Origin: Parcubacteria bacterium C7867-004
Lineage (GTDB): Bacteria; Patescibacteria; Paceibacteria; UBA9973; UBA2103
DNA: 64,000 nt
Reading direction: 5' to 3'
Assembly (NCBI GenBank): GCA_001189075.1
Contig: LFCN01000006.1
Location: 62,001-126,000 of the forward strand
Below the pieces are notes generated by a model. The model ran no database searches. It saw only the letters and a program-made list of their open reading frames with translations, and was not told where the DNA came from. Shown piece by piece: positions 50,604-59,018 of this stretch. Both the position numbers and the translations under genes were made by a program. Within the stretch, counting starts at the first letter, position 1, and the number at the start of each line of letters is the position of its first letter.

Positions 50604-52340
50604 ATGTTCCCGCTCCACGAAAAGCTTGATGACCAGACCCGCGAAGCGCTTAGCGCATACGATGATTTCACTGCTGCACTCCTGGTCCGTCGCGGCATAA
50701 CCACCCAGAAGGAAGCGGAGGCGTTCCTCGCACCGTCATACGACGAGCATATCCATGACCCAATGCTCATGCTTGATATGTCGAAAGCCGCCAAACGGCT
50801 GGCCGCCGCCATCAGCTCGAAGGAGAAGATCGCTGTTTGGAGCGATTACGATTGCGACGGGATACCGGGCGGCGTCGTACTGCATGACTTCCTGAAGAAA
50901 GCCAACGCTGATTTCACCAACTATATCCCGCATCGTCATAACGAAGGGTACGGCGTGAATATCCCGGGCATCGAGAAGTTAGCGAAAGAAGGCTATACCC
51001 TCGTGATTACCGTCGACTCCGGTATCACCGACTCCGAAGCGGTGGCGCGCGCGAACGAACTCGGTATGGAAGTAATCGTGACCGATCACCATCTTCCTTC
51101 GAATGAAGGGCTTCCGCCTGCGTTTGCGATCCTGAACCCCAACGCGCGTCCGGAAGAGACGTATCCGTATCTCGGACTGTGCGGAGGTGGGGTCGCATGG
51201 AAACTCGTCTGCGCGACGCTTGCGGTCGGTTTTGTCGGACGGGAGGAGATTCCTGCCGGCTGGGAGAAGTGGCTGCTTGATATGGCAGGTCTCTCGACTA
51301 TCGCCGACATGGTTCCGCTTACTGGCGAGAATCGCGTTATTGCCGCATACGGTCTGAAGGTCATGCGGAAGTCGCCGCGACTGGGTTTCCAGAAGCTTTG
51401 CAAAGTAGCGAGAGTGAACCAAGCGAAGATAACGGAAGACGACGTCGGATTTATGATCGCGCCCCGCGTGAATGCGGCCTCAAGGATGGGGGATCCGCTT
51501 GATGCCTTCACGCTCTTCACGACTACCGATGAGTCGGAAGCCGACCTGCTCGCGAAGAAGCTCGAGTCGATCAATCGAAGTCGTAGGGCCTCGGGCGCCG
51601 CGATAACACGCGCGGTGCATGACCGATTGTTCGACCGGAAGATGGCAGGCGAAGTCCCGTCCGTGATCGCGATGGGAGATCCTGACTGGCGTCCGGGACT
51701 GCTCGGTCTTGCGGCGAACAGCATCGCGGAGGAGTACGGGCGCCCGGTATTCCTCTGGGGAAAGGAAGGCAACGATACGATCAAAGGATCGTGCCGCGGA
51801 GGACCGGGGAAAGTGCATGTCGTCGAGCTCATGCAAGCAGCAGGGAGTACCTTCCTCGAGTTCGGGGGACACGCTGCGTCCGGCGGATACTCGGTTGCGC
51901 CGGACGCGGTGTTCGATTTCGAGGAGCGGCTCGTAGCTGCTCTCGCAACATTGCCCGCGCAGAAGGATATCGACGAAGTACGCGCAGACATGCACCTCAC
52001 TCCGGAGGCAGCCACGGGAACCTTGCTCCGGAGTCTCGAGCAGTTCGCGCCCTTTGGCATGAAGAATACGAAACCATCGTTCGCGATGCATGACGTTCGC
52101 ATCGAGCGCGTTGCGTGGTTCGGAAAATCGGAAGAGCATCTGCGCCTATCCATCGGTCGCGGCCATGAGGAATTTCCTGAGACGCCGATAGAAGCAATCG
52201 CCTTCTTCGCGAAACGCGAGCTCGGACGCGCGTGCGAGGGTCTTGAGGCTGGCATGCGTCGGAGCATACTCGCGCACCTTGAGCGCGATACCTTCTCGAA
52301 AGGGCAGCCGATTCGTCTTCGCCTGATTTCCATTCGATAA
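50604..52340 (+). CDS. recJ: Single-strand-specific exonuclease RecJ
   Basis: 578 aa with TACAAT (TGA in front) 9 nt before the ATG. DHH motifs: SDYDCDGIPGG, VITVDSGITD, VIVTDHHLP, plus the DHHA1 domain region GSCRGGPGKVHVVELM and LEFGGHAASGGY. It degrades single-stranded DNA 5' to 3' in recombination and mismatch repair. It is of normal length. It is followed 16 nt later by an RNase HI-type gene. Confidence 0.96.
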   Translation: MFPLHEKLDDQTREALSAYDDFTAALLVRRGITTQKEAEAFLAPSYDEHIHDPMLMLDMSKAAKRLAAAISSKEKIAVWSDYDCDGIPGGVVLHDFLKKANADFTNYIPHRHNEGYGVNIPGIEKLAKEGYTLVITVDSGITDSEAVARANELGMEVIVTDHHLPSNEGLPPAFAILNPNARPEETYPYLGLCGGGVAWKLVCATLAVGFVGREEIPAGWEKWLLDMAGLSTIADMVPLTGENRVIAAYGLKVMRKSPRLGFQKLCKVARVNQAKITEDDVGFMIAPRVNAASRMGDPLDAFTLFTTTDESEADLLAKKLESINRSRRASGAAITRAVHDRLFDRKMAGEVPSVIAMGDPDWRPGLLGLAANSIAEEYGRPVFLWGKEGNDTIKGSCRGGPGKVHVVELMQAAGSTFLEFGGHAASGGYSVAPDAVFDFEERLVAALATLPAQKDIDEVRADMHLTPEAATGTLLRSLEQFAPFGMKNTKPSFAMHDVRIERVAWFGKSEEHLRLSIGRGHEEFPETPIEAIAFFAKRELGRACEGLEAGMRRSILAHLERDTFSKGQPIRLRLISIR

Positions 52341-52356
52341 CGGTATACTCTTCGAT

Positions 52357-52773
52357 ATGCGTTTCACTATCTATGGCGACGGCGGCTCGCGCGGGAATCC
52401 GGGACCGGCGGGTTCCGGGGCCATCGTTCGTGACGAGAGCGGAGAGACCGTGCTCACGGTATCCGAGTTCCTCGGCGTCGCAACGAATAATGTCGCTGAG
52501 TACACCGCGATCCTTCGTGCGCTTGAACGTCTGTCGGATCATCTCGGCAAGAATGCGAAGGAGGCTGACATCAGGGTGTGCATGGATAGCATGCTCGTGG
52601 TGAAGCAGATGCGGAGCGAATGGAAGCTAAAGCACCCGGGACTGAAGCCGCTCGCGGCCCGTGTTGGCGAACTGGTCACCCATTTCAATACCGTTTCATT
52701 CGAGCATGTGTATCGAGATTTCAATAAGGATGCGGATCGGTTGGCGAACGAAGCGATGGATCGCGGTGCTTGA
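52357..52773 (+). CDS. rnhA: Ribonuclease HI family protein
   Basis: 138 aa with TATACT 7 nt before the ATG. The core carries IYGDGGSRGNPGPAGSGAIV (first Asp), VAEYTAILRAL (Glu), CMDSMLVV (Asp) and FNKDADRLANEA (last Asp). It removes RNA from RNA-DNA hybrids. It resembles the short RNase HI group that lacks an extra domain. It is followed by a promoter and an SD-led gene. Confidence 0.94.
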   Translation: MRFTIYGDGGSRGNPGPAGSGAIVRDESGETVLTVSEFLGVATNNVAEYTAILRALERLSDHLGKNAKEADIRVCMDSMLVVKQMRSEWKLKHPGLKPLAARVGELVTHFNTVSFEHVYRDFNKDADRLANEAMDRGA

Positions 52774-52778
52774 TTCGT

Positions 52779-52807
52779 TTGACGTTCCACGAGGATAGGA
52801 ATAGGCT
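52779..52807 (+). promoter_or_regulatory. Promoter of the 52858 gene
   Basis: TTGACG at 52779-52784 and TAGGCT at 52802-52807, 17-nt spacer. The leader of about 45 nt includes a GCCCG/CGGGC hairpin around 52818-52833 and a Shine-Dalgarno. Confidence 0.5.
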
Positions 52808-52857
52808 TCCCGATACGCCCGAGGATACGGGCATGTTCCAGTAACGGGAGAGATTCA

Positions 52858-53262
52858 GTGGTGCAACTTACGGAGAGCGACCTTAGGGCTCGCATCGAGG
52901 AAGTCCTTCTTACGCCAGAATATCGCCGGCTGATCGAAGGTTCACTCGCGGTCCATTTCAGCATGGTCAGCATGGCCAACGGTCCTGAGATGGGATGCGA
53001 AGATGCGGTACACCTTGCGCGGAGTCAGGCCGAGCGCATCGCCCAGCTTTCTCTCGCAGATCTCTGTTTCGGTTCGTTCGAGATGGCGGATGCGGGTCCG
53101 CAAATCTATCTCTGCCTTCCGGGCGACCCGAAACAAGGGGTCGAGGACATGGTGCTGCTCGCGGGGGTCTTTGCAAGGAGCGACGAGGTCTATCTTCGGA
53201 CGCCGGTCGGGAAACCAAGTGCGAGGGGTCACGCGTGGCGGCAGATTGAGTCGCTCCTGTAG
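52858..53262 (+). CDS. Protein of unknown function, SD-led
   Basis: 134 aa, GTG start (MVQLTESDLRARIEEVLLTP), with GGGAGAG 6 nt before it. It is an alpha/beta protein with a helical N-terminus and a Gly/Asp-rich middle (LCLPGDPKQGVEDMVLLAGV). I recognise no family. It has its own promoter and terminator, so it is an independent gene. The style matches the other SD-led unknown genes. Confidence 0.75.
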   Translation: MVQLTESDLRARIEEVLLTPEYRRLIEGSLAVHFSMVSMANGPEMGCEDAVHLARSQAERIAQLSLADLCFGSFEMADAGPQIYLCLPGDPKQGVEDMVLLAGVFARSDEVYLRTPVGKPSARGHAWRQIESLL

Positions 53263-53272
53263 AAAGTCCTGT

Positions 53273-53300
53273 ACGAGCGGCAATTAGTCGCTCGTTTTCT
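53273..53300 (+). terminator. Terminator of the 52858 gene
   Basis: ACGAGCG/CGCTCGT with a 9-nt loop, followed by TTTCTTTT. Confidence 0.8.
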
Positions 53301-53376
53301 TTTCCCGTGCGGACACTTCATATAGTTTTTATCTTTGTTTCAGGGTTCTCTTATCTTTTGAGCGTATCGTTTCCGG

Positions 53377-54828
53377 ATGCCGGGAAACGTCTTTTTGGTG
53401 CTTGCCGGATTCTGCCTAGGAATTACGTCGTATTCTTTGGTCCCTTTCGCAACGCAGATTATAGGGATATCGGCGTTTGCTTTTTCATTATCTTTTTTCG
53501 GTTGGTTTCTCTGTAAACGGCGGACGTATCTGATTTGTGGAATCTTCCTGCTGTCGTTCGTAATTGGCGCGTTGCGCGTGGCACTCGTTTCACAGACCAT
53601 GCCGGAACCCTTTCTTCCGCTTCTGGGACAGAAGTTTGATCTCGAAGGGCTGGTGGTCGCTGATCCTGACATCCGAGAGACAACTCAGCGGGTAACCGTG
53701 GAGATTGAAAGAGAAGGAAAGAAGACGAAAGTTCTTGCGGTTGCTCCAACCTATCCCGAAGTCGAGTACGGGGAGCGAGTACGGGTTCAGGGAATGCTCG
53801 TTGAGCCGGAGCCGTTCGAGACGAATGCCGGCCGTACCTTCAAGTACGACCGGTTCCTACTTAAGGATGGGATCTACGCGATTGTTGAGAAAGCATCTCT
53901 CGAGACTGTAACTCCGAGGCAAGGTATCCCCAGTACGGTCATGGGTCTACTCCTCGATGGCAAACATGCGTTCCTTGAGGCCATTGCGCGAGCACTCCCC
54001 GAGCCGTCTGCGTCGCTTGCTAGCGGATTGGTGGCGGGAGGAAAACAGGGGCTAGGAAAAGAATTGCTGAATGCATTCATCGTCTCGGGTCTCGTACATA
54101 TCGTTGTCTTATCCGGGTATAACGTGATGATCATCGCTGAGTTTGTACTCAAAAGTCTGTCGTCGCTTTCTCGTCGCGTTGCAGCGAGCGTTGCCGGGAT
54201 CATGATCGGCGGATTCGTACTTGCCGCGGGAGCAGGAAGCGCGAGTATCCGCGCCGGACTTATGGCAGGACTCGCGCTCACTGCTCGTGCCACGGGAAGG
54301 ACCTATGACGTCATCCGTGCTCTGTTCGTCGTGGGAGCGCTCATGTTGCTCATGAATCCACTGCTACTGGTCTATGATCCCGGATTCCAACTCTCGTTCC
54401 TCGCCACGCTCGGTCTCATACTCGGTTCACCGCGCATCGAGCGCATGCTCACGTTTGTGCGCAACGAATTCTTTCGTGATCTGATTGCGGCTACGCTTGC
54501 CGCGCAGATCGCAGTACTTCCGCTCCTTCTGTATCAGACGGGACTCTTCTCGGTTGTGTCGCTTCCGACGAATATTATCGTGCTCCCGTTCGTACCGCTT
54601 GCGATGGCACTCTCCGCATTCGCGGGATGCGTCGGATTGGTTGCGCCGGTGCTTGCACCGATTGCGGGACTTCCTGCATACGGAGTACTCTCGTCGATCA
54701 TTGCGATAGCAGAATGGATGGCATCGCTTCCACTCGCATCGGTTAGCATTCCAGAATTTCCATTTGTAATCGTTCCGGTGGCGTACGCCGGCATGGTTCT
54801 CCTTATCTATAAAACAAAAAAAGCATGA
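53377..54828 (+). CDS. comEC: ComEC-type competence channel, membrane part
   Basis: 483 aa. A DUF4131-like N-terminal domain (1-165, with three hydrophobic helices) is followed by the Competence domain: SGLVHIVVLSGYNVMII, SIRAGLMAGLALTARATGRT, NPLLLVYDPGFQLSFLATLG, and a run of membrane helices to the C-terminus. It forms the pore that brings one DNA strand into the cell. It lacks the C-terminal metallo-beta-lactamase domain, which is encoded separately at 55532. No start motif is strong. Confidence 0.95.
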   Translation: MPGNVFLVLAGFCLGITSYSLVPFATQIIGISAFAFSLSFFGWFLCKRRTYLICGIFLLSFVIGALRVALVSQTMPEPFLPLLGQKFDLEGLVVADPDIRETTQRVTVEIEREGKKTKVLAVAPTYPEVEYGERVRVQGMLVEPEPFETNAGRTFKYDRFLLKDGIYAIVEKASLETVTPRQGIPSTVMGLLLDGKHAFLEAIARALPEPSASLASGLVAGGKQGLGKELLNAFIVSGLVHIVVLSGYNVMIIAEFVLKSLSSLSRRVAASVAGIMIGGFVLAAGAGSASIRAGLMAGLALTARATGRTYDVIRALFVVGALMLLMNPLLLVYDPGFQLSFLATLGLILGSPRIERMLTFVRNEFFRDLIAATLAAQIAVLPLLLYQTGLFSVVSLPTNIIVLPFVPLAMALSAFAGCVGLVAPVLAPIAGLPAYGVLSSIIAIAEWMASLPLASVSIPEFPFVIVPVAYAGMVLLIYKTKKA

Positions 54829-54842
54829 CGAGCGCCATGCTT
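54821..54842. terminator. Terminator between comEC and sod
   Basis: AAGCATG/CATGCTT with an 8-nt loop; A-rich and T-rich flanks on both strands. It overlaps the last bases of comEC. Confidence 0.75.
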
Positions 54843-54869
54843 CTTTTGACTCTCGATGATCGAACTTCG

Positions 54870-55460
54870 TTAGACGCTCGTCATGCGCTTGTCGACCGTA
54901 GCCCAGTTCACATTCTCGAGGAATGCCTCGACATAGTTCTTCTTCTCGGCAGGAACATAGTCGACCATGTACGCGTGTTCCCAGAGATCAACCGCAAGGA
55001 TGATAGGGAGGCCCGCAAGTTGTCCAAGCTCGTGATCATTCACGAATGCGGTGTGGAGGGTCGAGGCTTTCGCATCGAAATACACGATGACCCATCCGAT
55101 GCCGCGGGTACCGGCAACTTCCTTGATGTGCGCGATAAACCCGTCCCAGCTTCCGTACTTCTCGGTGGCTACTTTCCGGAGACTGCCCTCGGCATCGGCA
55201 ACGCTCGCACCGCCCTCGAACTGTTCGAAGTAGTACTCGTGCATGCGCATACCGTCGAACTCGAATCCGAGGCGTCGGCGCAGCTCGTTCATAACGAACG
55301 CATTAGCTTCCGCGTCCTCTTCGCGGAGTTTCTGTATCTTCTCGAGGATAAGGTTCACGTGCTTTACGTACCCCTCGTAGAGGGCGAGGTGCACGTCGAT
55401 CTGCTTCTTCGAGAGCCCCTTGAGCTCCGGAAGATCGAATGTTCGGGTTGCGTAGGTCAT
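54870..55460 (-). CDS. sodB: Fe/Mn-type superoxide dismutase
   Basis: 196 aa. The C-terminal ligands are in LAVDLWEHAYMVDYVPAEKK (Asp and His). The N-terminal ligands are the His of IDVHLALYEGYVKHV and RMHEYYFEQFEGG. Some helix-1 histidines are replaced, but metal-binding positions are present. It destroys superoxide. It lies between the two parts of ComEC on the opposite strand. Iron or manganese preference cannot be read from this. Confidence 0.94.
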   Translation of the reverse strand: MTYATRTFDLPELKGLSKKQIDVHLALYEGYVKHVNLILEKIQKLREEDAEANAFVMNELRRRLGFEFDGMRMHEYYFEQFEGGASVADAEGSLRKVATEKYGSWDGFIAHIKEVAGTRGIGWVIVYFDAKASTLHTAFVNDHELGQLAGLPIILAVDLWEHAYMVDYVPAEKKNYVEAFLENVNWATVDKRMTSV

Positions 55461-55531
55461 ATGCGGAATACTACCATTTTGCGTTATTTAGATGGGATGA
55501 AGACCAGAGCGCAGTGCTATGGTACCCGTAT

Positions 55532-56395
55532 ATGAGCAGTCCCCGCCGATTCGCCTGGCTCCTCGTTCTCGGATTCCTTGTGGCAGCGAACGCCGGGATT
55601 GCATACGCACTCTTCGTTCCGGGGCCGAGCGTTCTCACGGTTGCGTTCCTTGATGTGGGGCAAGGAGACTCGATATTCGTTCGAAGTCCCGATGGCGTCG
55701 AGATGCTTATCGACGGAGGCCGCGACCGTTCCGTGCTCAGAGAGCTTCCGCGCTTCATGGGTCCGTTTGATAGGAGCATCGATCTGGTCATTGAGACGCA
55801 TCCTGATGCCGACCATATAGGCGGGCTGCCTGGGGTACTCGCATCCTATACCGTCTCCTATTTCCTTGAGCCGGGGAAGTCGAGTGACTCGAGCATGTAC
55901 GCGCAGCTAGAGTCGAGCGAAGAAAAGGAAAAGGGCATGCAGGAGCTTCTCGCACAAAAAGGCATGCGTATTCACCTGGGTAGCGAAGTGTACGCCGATA
56001 TCCTCCACCCAGGAGACAATGTAGAGCAATTGCGCGAGACTAACGATGCGTCGGTGGTTATGCGCCTAGTCTACGGAGACACGGAATTCCTGCTGTCGGG
56101 AGACGCAGCCGGATGGATTGAGAAGCGCTTGGTAGAGGAGTACGGCAGTTCGCTCCAGAGCGATGTGCTCAAGGCAGGACACCATGGATCTAAGAACTCG
56201 TCTGAGGAAGTGTGGCTCGCTGCAGTTAATCCCGATACGGTTGTTATATCGGCAGGGAAAGGGAATTCGTATGGGCATCCTCATGCAGAAACGCTTGAGC
56301 GTATCAGGAACGAAGGCGCGTCGATCGTCTCAACTATCGAGAGTGGAACGATAACATTCACATCTGACGGAACGACTATCACACGTAAGAATTGA
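55532..56395 (+). CDS. ComEC-type metallo-beta-lactamase part
   Basis: 287 aa from the ATG at 55532. An N-terminal anchor (RRFAWLLVLGFLVAANAGIAY) leads to the MBL domain: LDVGQGDSIFVRSPDGVEML, THPDADHIGGLPG, LLSGDAAGWIEK, KAGHHGSKNSS. Together these form the extracellular nuclease-like domain of ComEC. Its separation from the channel gene by sod is unusual. The probable role is DNA degradation at the uptake pore. Confidence 0.94.
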   Translation: MSSPRRFAWLLVLGFLVAANAGIAYALFVPGPSVLTVAFLDVGQGDSIFVRSPDGVEMLIDGGRDRSVLRELPRFMGPFDRSIDLVIETHPDADHIGGLPGVLASYTVSYFLEPGKSSDSSMYAQLESSEEKEKGMQELLAQKGMRIHLGSEVYADILHPGDNVEQLRETNDASVVMRLVYGDTEFLLSGDAAGWIEKRLVEEYGSSLQSDVLKAGHHGSKNSSEEVWLAAVNPDTVVISAGKGNSYGHPHAETLERIRNEGASIVSTIESGTITFTSDGTTITRKN

Positions 56396-56420
56396 CTTAC
56401 GATAGCTGCTGACGTTAACT
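56392..56420 (+). promoter_or_regulatory. Promoter of the 56455 gene
   Basis: TTGACT at 56392-56397 and TTAACT at 56415-56420, 17-nt spacer; it overlaps the stop of the MBL gene. The leader has an AACTC/GAGTT dyad and the Shine-Dalgarno. Confidence 0.55.
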
Positions 56421-56454
56421 CATCTCGGGAGTTCGAAACGAGGAGGTTCCGTCC

Positions 56455-56772
56455 ATGATTATTGCCGTTACGGCGATCGCCGAATCGGGAACTGACCATC
56501 GCAGGCATCGGGGGCAGGTGAGGGGTGTGGGAGTAGCCGCCCGTGCGGGAGGCTACAAGCTTGAATACGAGCACGTCAGGAAAGGGAATCGGACACACAG
56601 GTTCGAAGCCCCATCTGACGAAGAAGCAATCGATAAAGCGGCAAGCTTTCTCGGGATCAAGCTCGATCGCTCCGCTCCGCTCTTCAAGGTCACGTTCCTT
56701 AGTCGCGGAGGAAGGAAAGTGATCCGTCTGTCTGATGAGCGGGTCGTATTCTCCGTATCGGTCGGTCACTGA
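56455..56772 (+). CDS. Protein of unknown function, SD-led
   Basis: 105 aa, ATG with GAGGAGG 9 nt upstream. It is basic and beta-rich (VRGVGVAARAGGYKLEYEHV, FLSRGGRKVIRLSDERVVF). The C-terminal half resembles a small beta barrel, but no family fits. It is flanked by its own promoter and terminator, like the other SD-led genes. No homologue is known to me. Confidence 0.75.
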   Translation: MIIAVTAIAESGTDHRRHRGQVRGVGVAARAGGYKLEYEHVRKGNRTHRFEAPSDEEAIDKAASFLGIKLDRSAPLFKVTFLSRGGRKVIRLSDERVVFSVSVGH

Positions 56773-56793
56773 AGTGACGTCGCACCCAAAAGC

Positions 56794-56825
56794 AAAGCGC
56801 CCCGAGTGATCGAGGCGCTTTTTCC
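56794..56825. terminator. Terminator of the 56455 gene and rpmB
   Basis: AAAGCGCC...GGCGCTTT with an internal CGA/TCG pair and a 4-nt loop, then TTTCC on plus. It lies between the plus gene and rpmB on minus. Confidence 0.8.
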
Positions 56826-56838
56826 TTTGCTGAATCGG

Positions 56839-57081
56839 CTAGATGACTCCCGCTTTCTTGAGGGTGGCGTGCGCGCCGTTCTTCTTGATGTGGCGCATAC
56901 CCTTAACGCTGATGTCGACGAGTACGGACTTGCCGAGCTCCGGAACGAAGATGTTCCGCTTCTGGAGGTTTGCCTTGCGGCGGACCTTACCGGTTGGGTT
57001 GAACTGGGTCGCACGGGTACGGTTTGAGTACCGCCCGCCGATCTGGGTCGTCTTTCCGGTTACTGCGCAGCTTCGTGCCAT
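56839..57081 (-). CDS. rpmB: 50S ribosomal protein L28
   Basis: 80 aa, starting MARSCAVTGKTTQIGGRYSN, with KANLQKRNIFVPELGKSVLV and the C-terminal VKGMRHIKKNGAHATLKKAG. It is full-length, without the CxxC pairs of some L28 forms. It is a single gene with the terminator at 56794. The start is upstream-flanked by the M50 protease promoter region. Confidence 0.97.
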   Translation of the reverse strand: MARSCAVTGKTTQIGGRYSNRTRATQFNPTGKVRRKANLQKRNIFVPELGKSVLVDISVKGMRHIKKNGAHATLKKAGVI

Positions 57082-57127
57082 AGTTCCCGTATGCTAGCAT
57101 ACGCATACGATATTCCGCAACTAAGCC

Positions 57128-57754
57128 ATGGAAACCGCTATTTTTACCGTTATCGTGCTCATTGTCTCGGTTATTCTCCATGAGGTGGCCCATGGCTACG
57201 CGGCCAATGCGCTTGGGGATCCTACGGCTAAGCTTGAGGGTCGCTTGAGCCTCAATCCGGTGCGCCATGTAGACCCAATAGGATCGGTACTCCTTCCGGC
57301 GATACTCGTTCTCTCGCAGTCCTCGTTTCTGTTCGGATGGGCAAAGCCGGTTCCGTATAATCCTTACAATTTACGGAATCAGCGGTGGGGCGAGGCCATC
57401 GTCGGTATCGCGGGAGTTGCGACTAACCTGTTTCTCGCTGTTCTCTTTGCGCTCGTTGCGCGCGCTACCCTGGCAGCCGGAATGTTTGAATTCGCGCAGC
57501 TCGCATCGCTCGTGGTGCTGGTTAATCTTTCGCTCGGTCTCTTCAATCTGCTCCCGATTCCGCCACTCGATGGATTTACGGTATTGCGGGGCATCCTTCC
57601 CTACAAAATGTCGATGGGTTTCCGCGAGCTTGAAGACCGGATACAGCAAGGAGGCATCCTCTCTCTTATCATCATCCTGTTCCTGTTTTCGTACTTCCTT
57701 TCAAAACCTTTTGGAGCCTTGATCCTGTACGTCTTCAATGTGTTAGTCGGATAG
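57128..57754 (+). CDS. M50-family site-2 protease-like membrane protein
   Basis: 208 aa. The zinc motif HEVAHGYAANALGDPTAKLE contains HExxH; the second zinc site is LFNLLPIPPLDGF with Asp. At least five hydrophobic segments are visible. This group cleaves membrane proteins inside the bilayer. The gene lies 4 nt before the HD protein, so the two are co-transcribed. The substrate is unknown. Confidence 0.94.
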   Translation: METAIFTVIVLIVSVILHEVAHGYAANALGDPTAKLEGRLSLNPVRHVDPIGSVLLPAILVLSQSSFLFGWAKPVPYNPYNLRNQRWGEAIVGIAGVATNLFLAVLFALVARATLAAGMFEFAQLASLVVLVNLSLGLFNLLPIPPLDGFTVLRGILPYKMSMGFRELEDRIQQGGILSLIIILFLFSYFLSKPFGALILYVFNVLVG

Positions 57755-57757
57755 CGC

Positions 57758-58411
57758 ATGAAAGAAACGAAGCTTCCGCGAGAAACCGTAGAGAAAGCGC
57801 TCTCGTTAGCTTCGCTCGTGCTCGAGTTCGGGCAGACCAATCGTGTTACGCACTATCCTGACGGCGTTACGCTTGAATCGGACACCGATCACACGGTGAT
57901 GCTTGGGATCATAGCGTGTGCGTTCGCAAAGGAACACGCACCGCATCTTGATACTGGAAAGATTGCCGAGTTCGCACTCGTGCATGACCTCGTTGAGGTG
58001 TATGCGAAAGATACGCCTATGTTCGGTATGAAGAATGAGGCGTATACGAAAGATAAGGAAGAGCGCGAGTCTCTCGCCCTCGAACGAATCAAGCGTGAGT
58101 ACGACAGCGTGTTCCCCTGGATAGCGGAAACTATTGAAGAGTATGAATCGCTCAAGACGCCGGAAGCGCGATTCGTAAAAGTCTTTGATAAGGTGCTGCC
58201 GAAGCTGGTACACATTTTGAATAGGGGAGTGACCGTGAAGTCGCTCGGACATACGCGCCAGAGCACGACCGAATTTCATGAGTATCAATACGAGAAGATC
58301 AAGGCGGGATACGGAGGCGATCAACCGGAAGCACTCGATCTCTTGTGGGCAGCACACCTCCTATCGGATGAAATGCTTGCAGAACTTGAACCTCTTTGGA
58401 ACGATCAATAG
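57758..58411 (+). CDS. HD-domain hydrolase (YfbR-like)
   Basis: 217 aa. Metal ligands are read in ESDTDHTVML (His), LVHDLVEVYAKDTP (HD) and KVFDKVLP (last Asp). It resembles the YfbR/HD-domain nucleotidases that dephosphorylate deoxynucleotides. The N-terminal helix KETKLPRETVEKALSL and the C-terminal helices complete the fold. The function is likely nucleotide-pool control. Confidence 0.9.
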   Translation: MKETKLPRETVEKALSLASLVLEFGQTNRVTHYPDGVTLESDTDHTVMLGIIACAFAKEHAPHLDTGKIAEFALVHDLVEVYAKDTPMFGMKNEAYTKDKEERESLALERIKREYDSVFPWIAETIEEYESLKTPEARFVKVFDKVLPKLVHILNRGVTVKSLGHTRQSTTEFHEYQYEKIKAGYGGDQPEALDLLWAAHLLSDEMLAELEPLWNDQ

Positions 58412-58436
58412 TCTAAGTGTATAGAAAAGGAAAAGA

Positions 58437-58460
58437 GCGATGCACCGTTTGATGCATCGC
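58437..58460 (-). terminator. Terminator of the XRE gene
   Basis: GCGATGCA/TGCATCGC with an 8-nt loop; on minus it is followed by TCTTTTCCTTTTC. Confidence 0.8.
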
Positions 58461-58472
58461 CCCGTCGTTCGT

Positions 58473-58889
58473 CTAGGAAGCGTCCCTGAGCGTCCGCGCG
58501 ACGGCCAGCACGACCTTCTGGTCTCTGGGCGAGAGTTCGCCCATGATGAGCAGGGTGTCCTGCACATCCTGGGATTTCGCGAGCTCGAGCAGCTTGGCAA
58601 GCGACGACTGGTCGTCCGGGTCCCCGGCAATCTCGCCGTGGAGTTCGGCGATCTTCCTGTCGACAGCTTTGGCGATCCGTCCCATCATGGAGCCGCTGAC
58701 GCGGTTGGCGCCGCGCTCGTACTTCTGGATCTGCTGGAACGTCACCCCGCAGACTTCGGCGAGAGCCTGCTGGCTCAAGCCTCTCGCCTTCCGGAAAAGG
58801 CGAATGCGGGCGCCGATCGCGACATCTGCCGGATCGGCCTTAGCTTCTGCGCGCTTGGCGCGCGACATCGTACTGGTCTCTTGGGCCAC
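58473..58889 (-). CDS. XRE-family transcriptional regulator (alphaproteobacterial style)
   Basis: 138 aa from the GTG at 58889, chosen because AAGGAG lies 6 nt upstream; a longer reading and an internal ATG also exist. The HTH (residues 24-80) reads GARIRLFRKARGLSQQALAE and VTFQQIQKYERGANRVSGSM, a form I associate with alphaproteobacterial regulators. The C-terminal part is helical (LAKLLELAKSQDVQDTLLIM). The gene is richer in GC than its neighbours. It is divergent from the LexA-like gene and has a conventional promoter. Confidence 0.9.
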   Translation of the reverse strand: MAQETSTMSRAKRAEAKADPADVAIGARIRLFRKARGLSQQALAEVCGVTFQQIQKYERGANRVSGSMMGRIAKAVDRKIAELHGEIAGDPDDQSSLAKLLELAKSQDVQDTLLIMGELSPRDQKVVLAVARTLRDAS

Positions 58890-58919
58890 ACTGGGCTCCT
58901 TACTGTTACGAACACAAAT

Positions 58920-58948
58920 AGAATAACACATTAAATATAGTGTGTCTA
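58920..58948 (-). promoter_or_regulatory. Promoter of the XRE gene
   Basis: On minus, TAGACA (plus 58943-58948) and TATTCT (plus 58920-58925), 17-nt spacer. An ACACA/TGTGT dyad (58926-58945) lies in the spacer. Confidence 0.55.
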
Positions 58949-58959
58949 GTATCCCAAAC

Positions 58960-58986
58960 GGGAGATTCTCTCCCAGGCATGCCTGG
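58960..58986. promoter_or_regulatory. Two adjoining palindromes in the XRE-lexA interval
   Basis: GGGAGATTCTCTCCC (58960-58974) has perfect arms of 6 bp. CCAGGCATGCCTGG (58973-58986) is a perfect 14-bp palindrome overlapping it by 2 nt. They lie between the XRE promoter and the SOS box, and either could be the operator of the XRE regulator. Confidence 0.6.
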
Positions 58987-58990
58987 TAAT

Positions 58991-59004
58991 CGAACAAATG
59001 TTCG
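58991..59004. promoter_or_regulatory. SOS (LexA) box
   Basis: CGAACAAATGTTCG matches the Gram-positive LexA consensus CGAAC-N4-GTTCG exactly. It ends 2 nt before the TATGCT -10 of the LexA/UmuD-like gene, ideal for repression. Confidence 0.85.
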
Positions 59005-59018
59005 AGTATGCTGGAATT

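Noticed and set aside
51086..52333. Long antisense frame over recJ
   Set aside because: Shadow of recJ codon bias (Arg/Ser-rich product).
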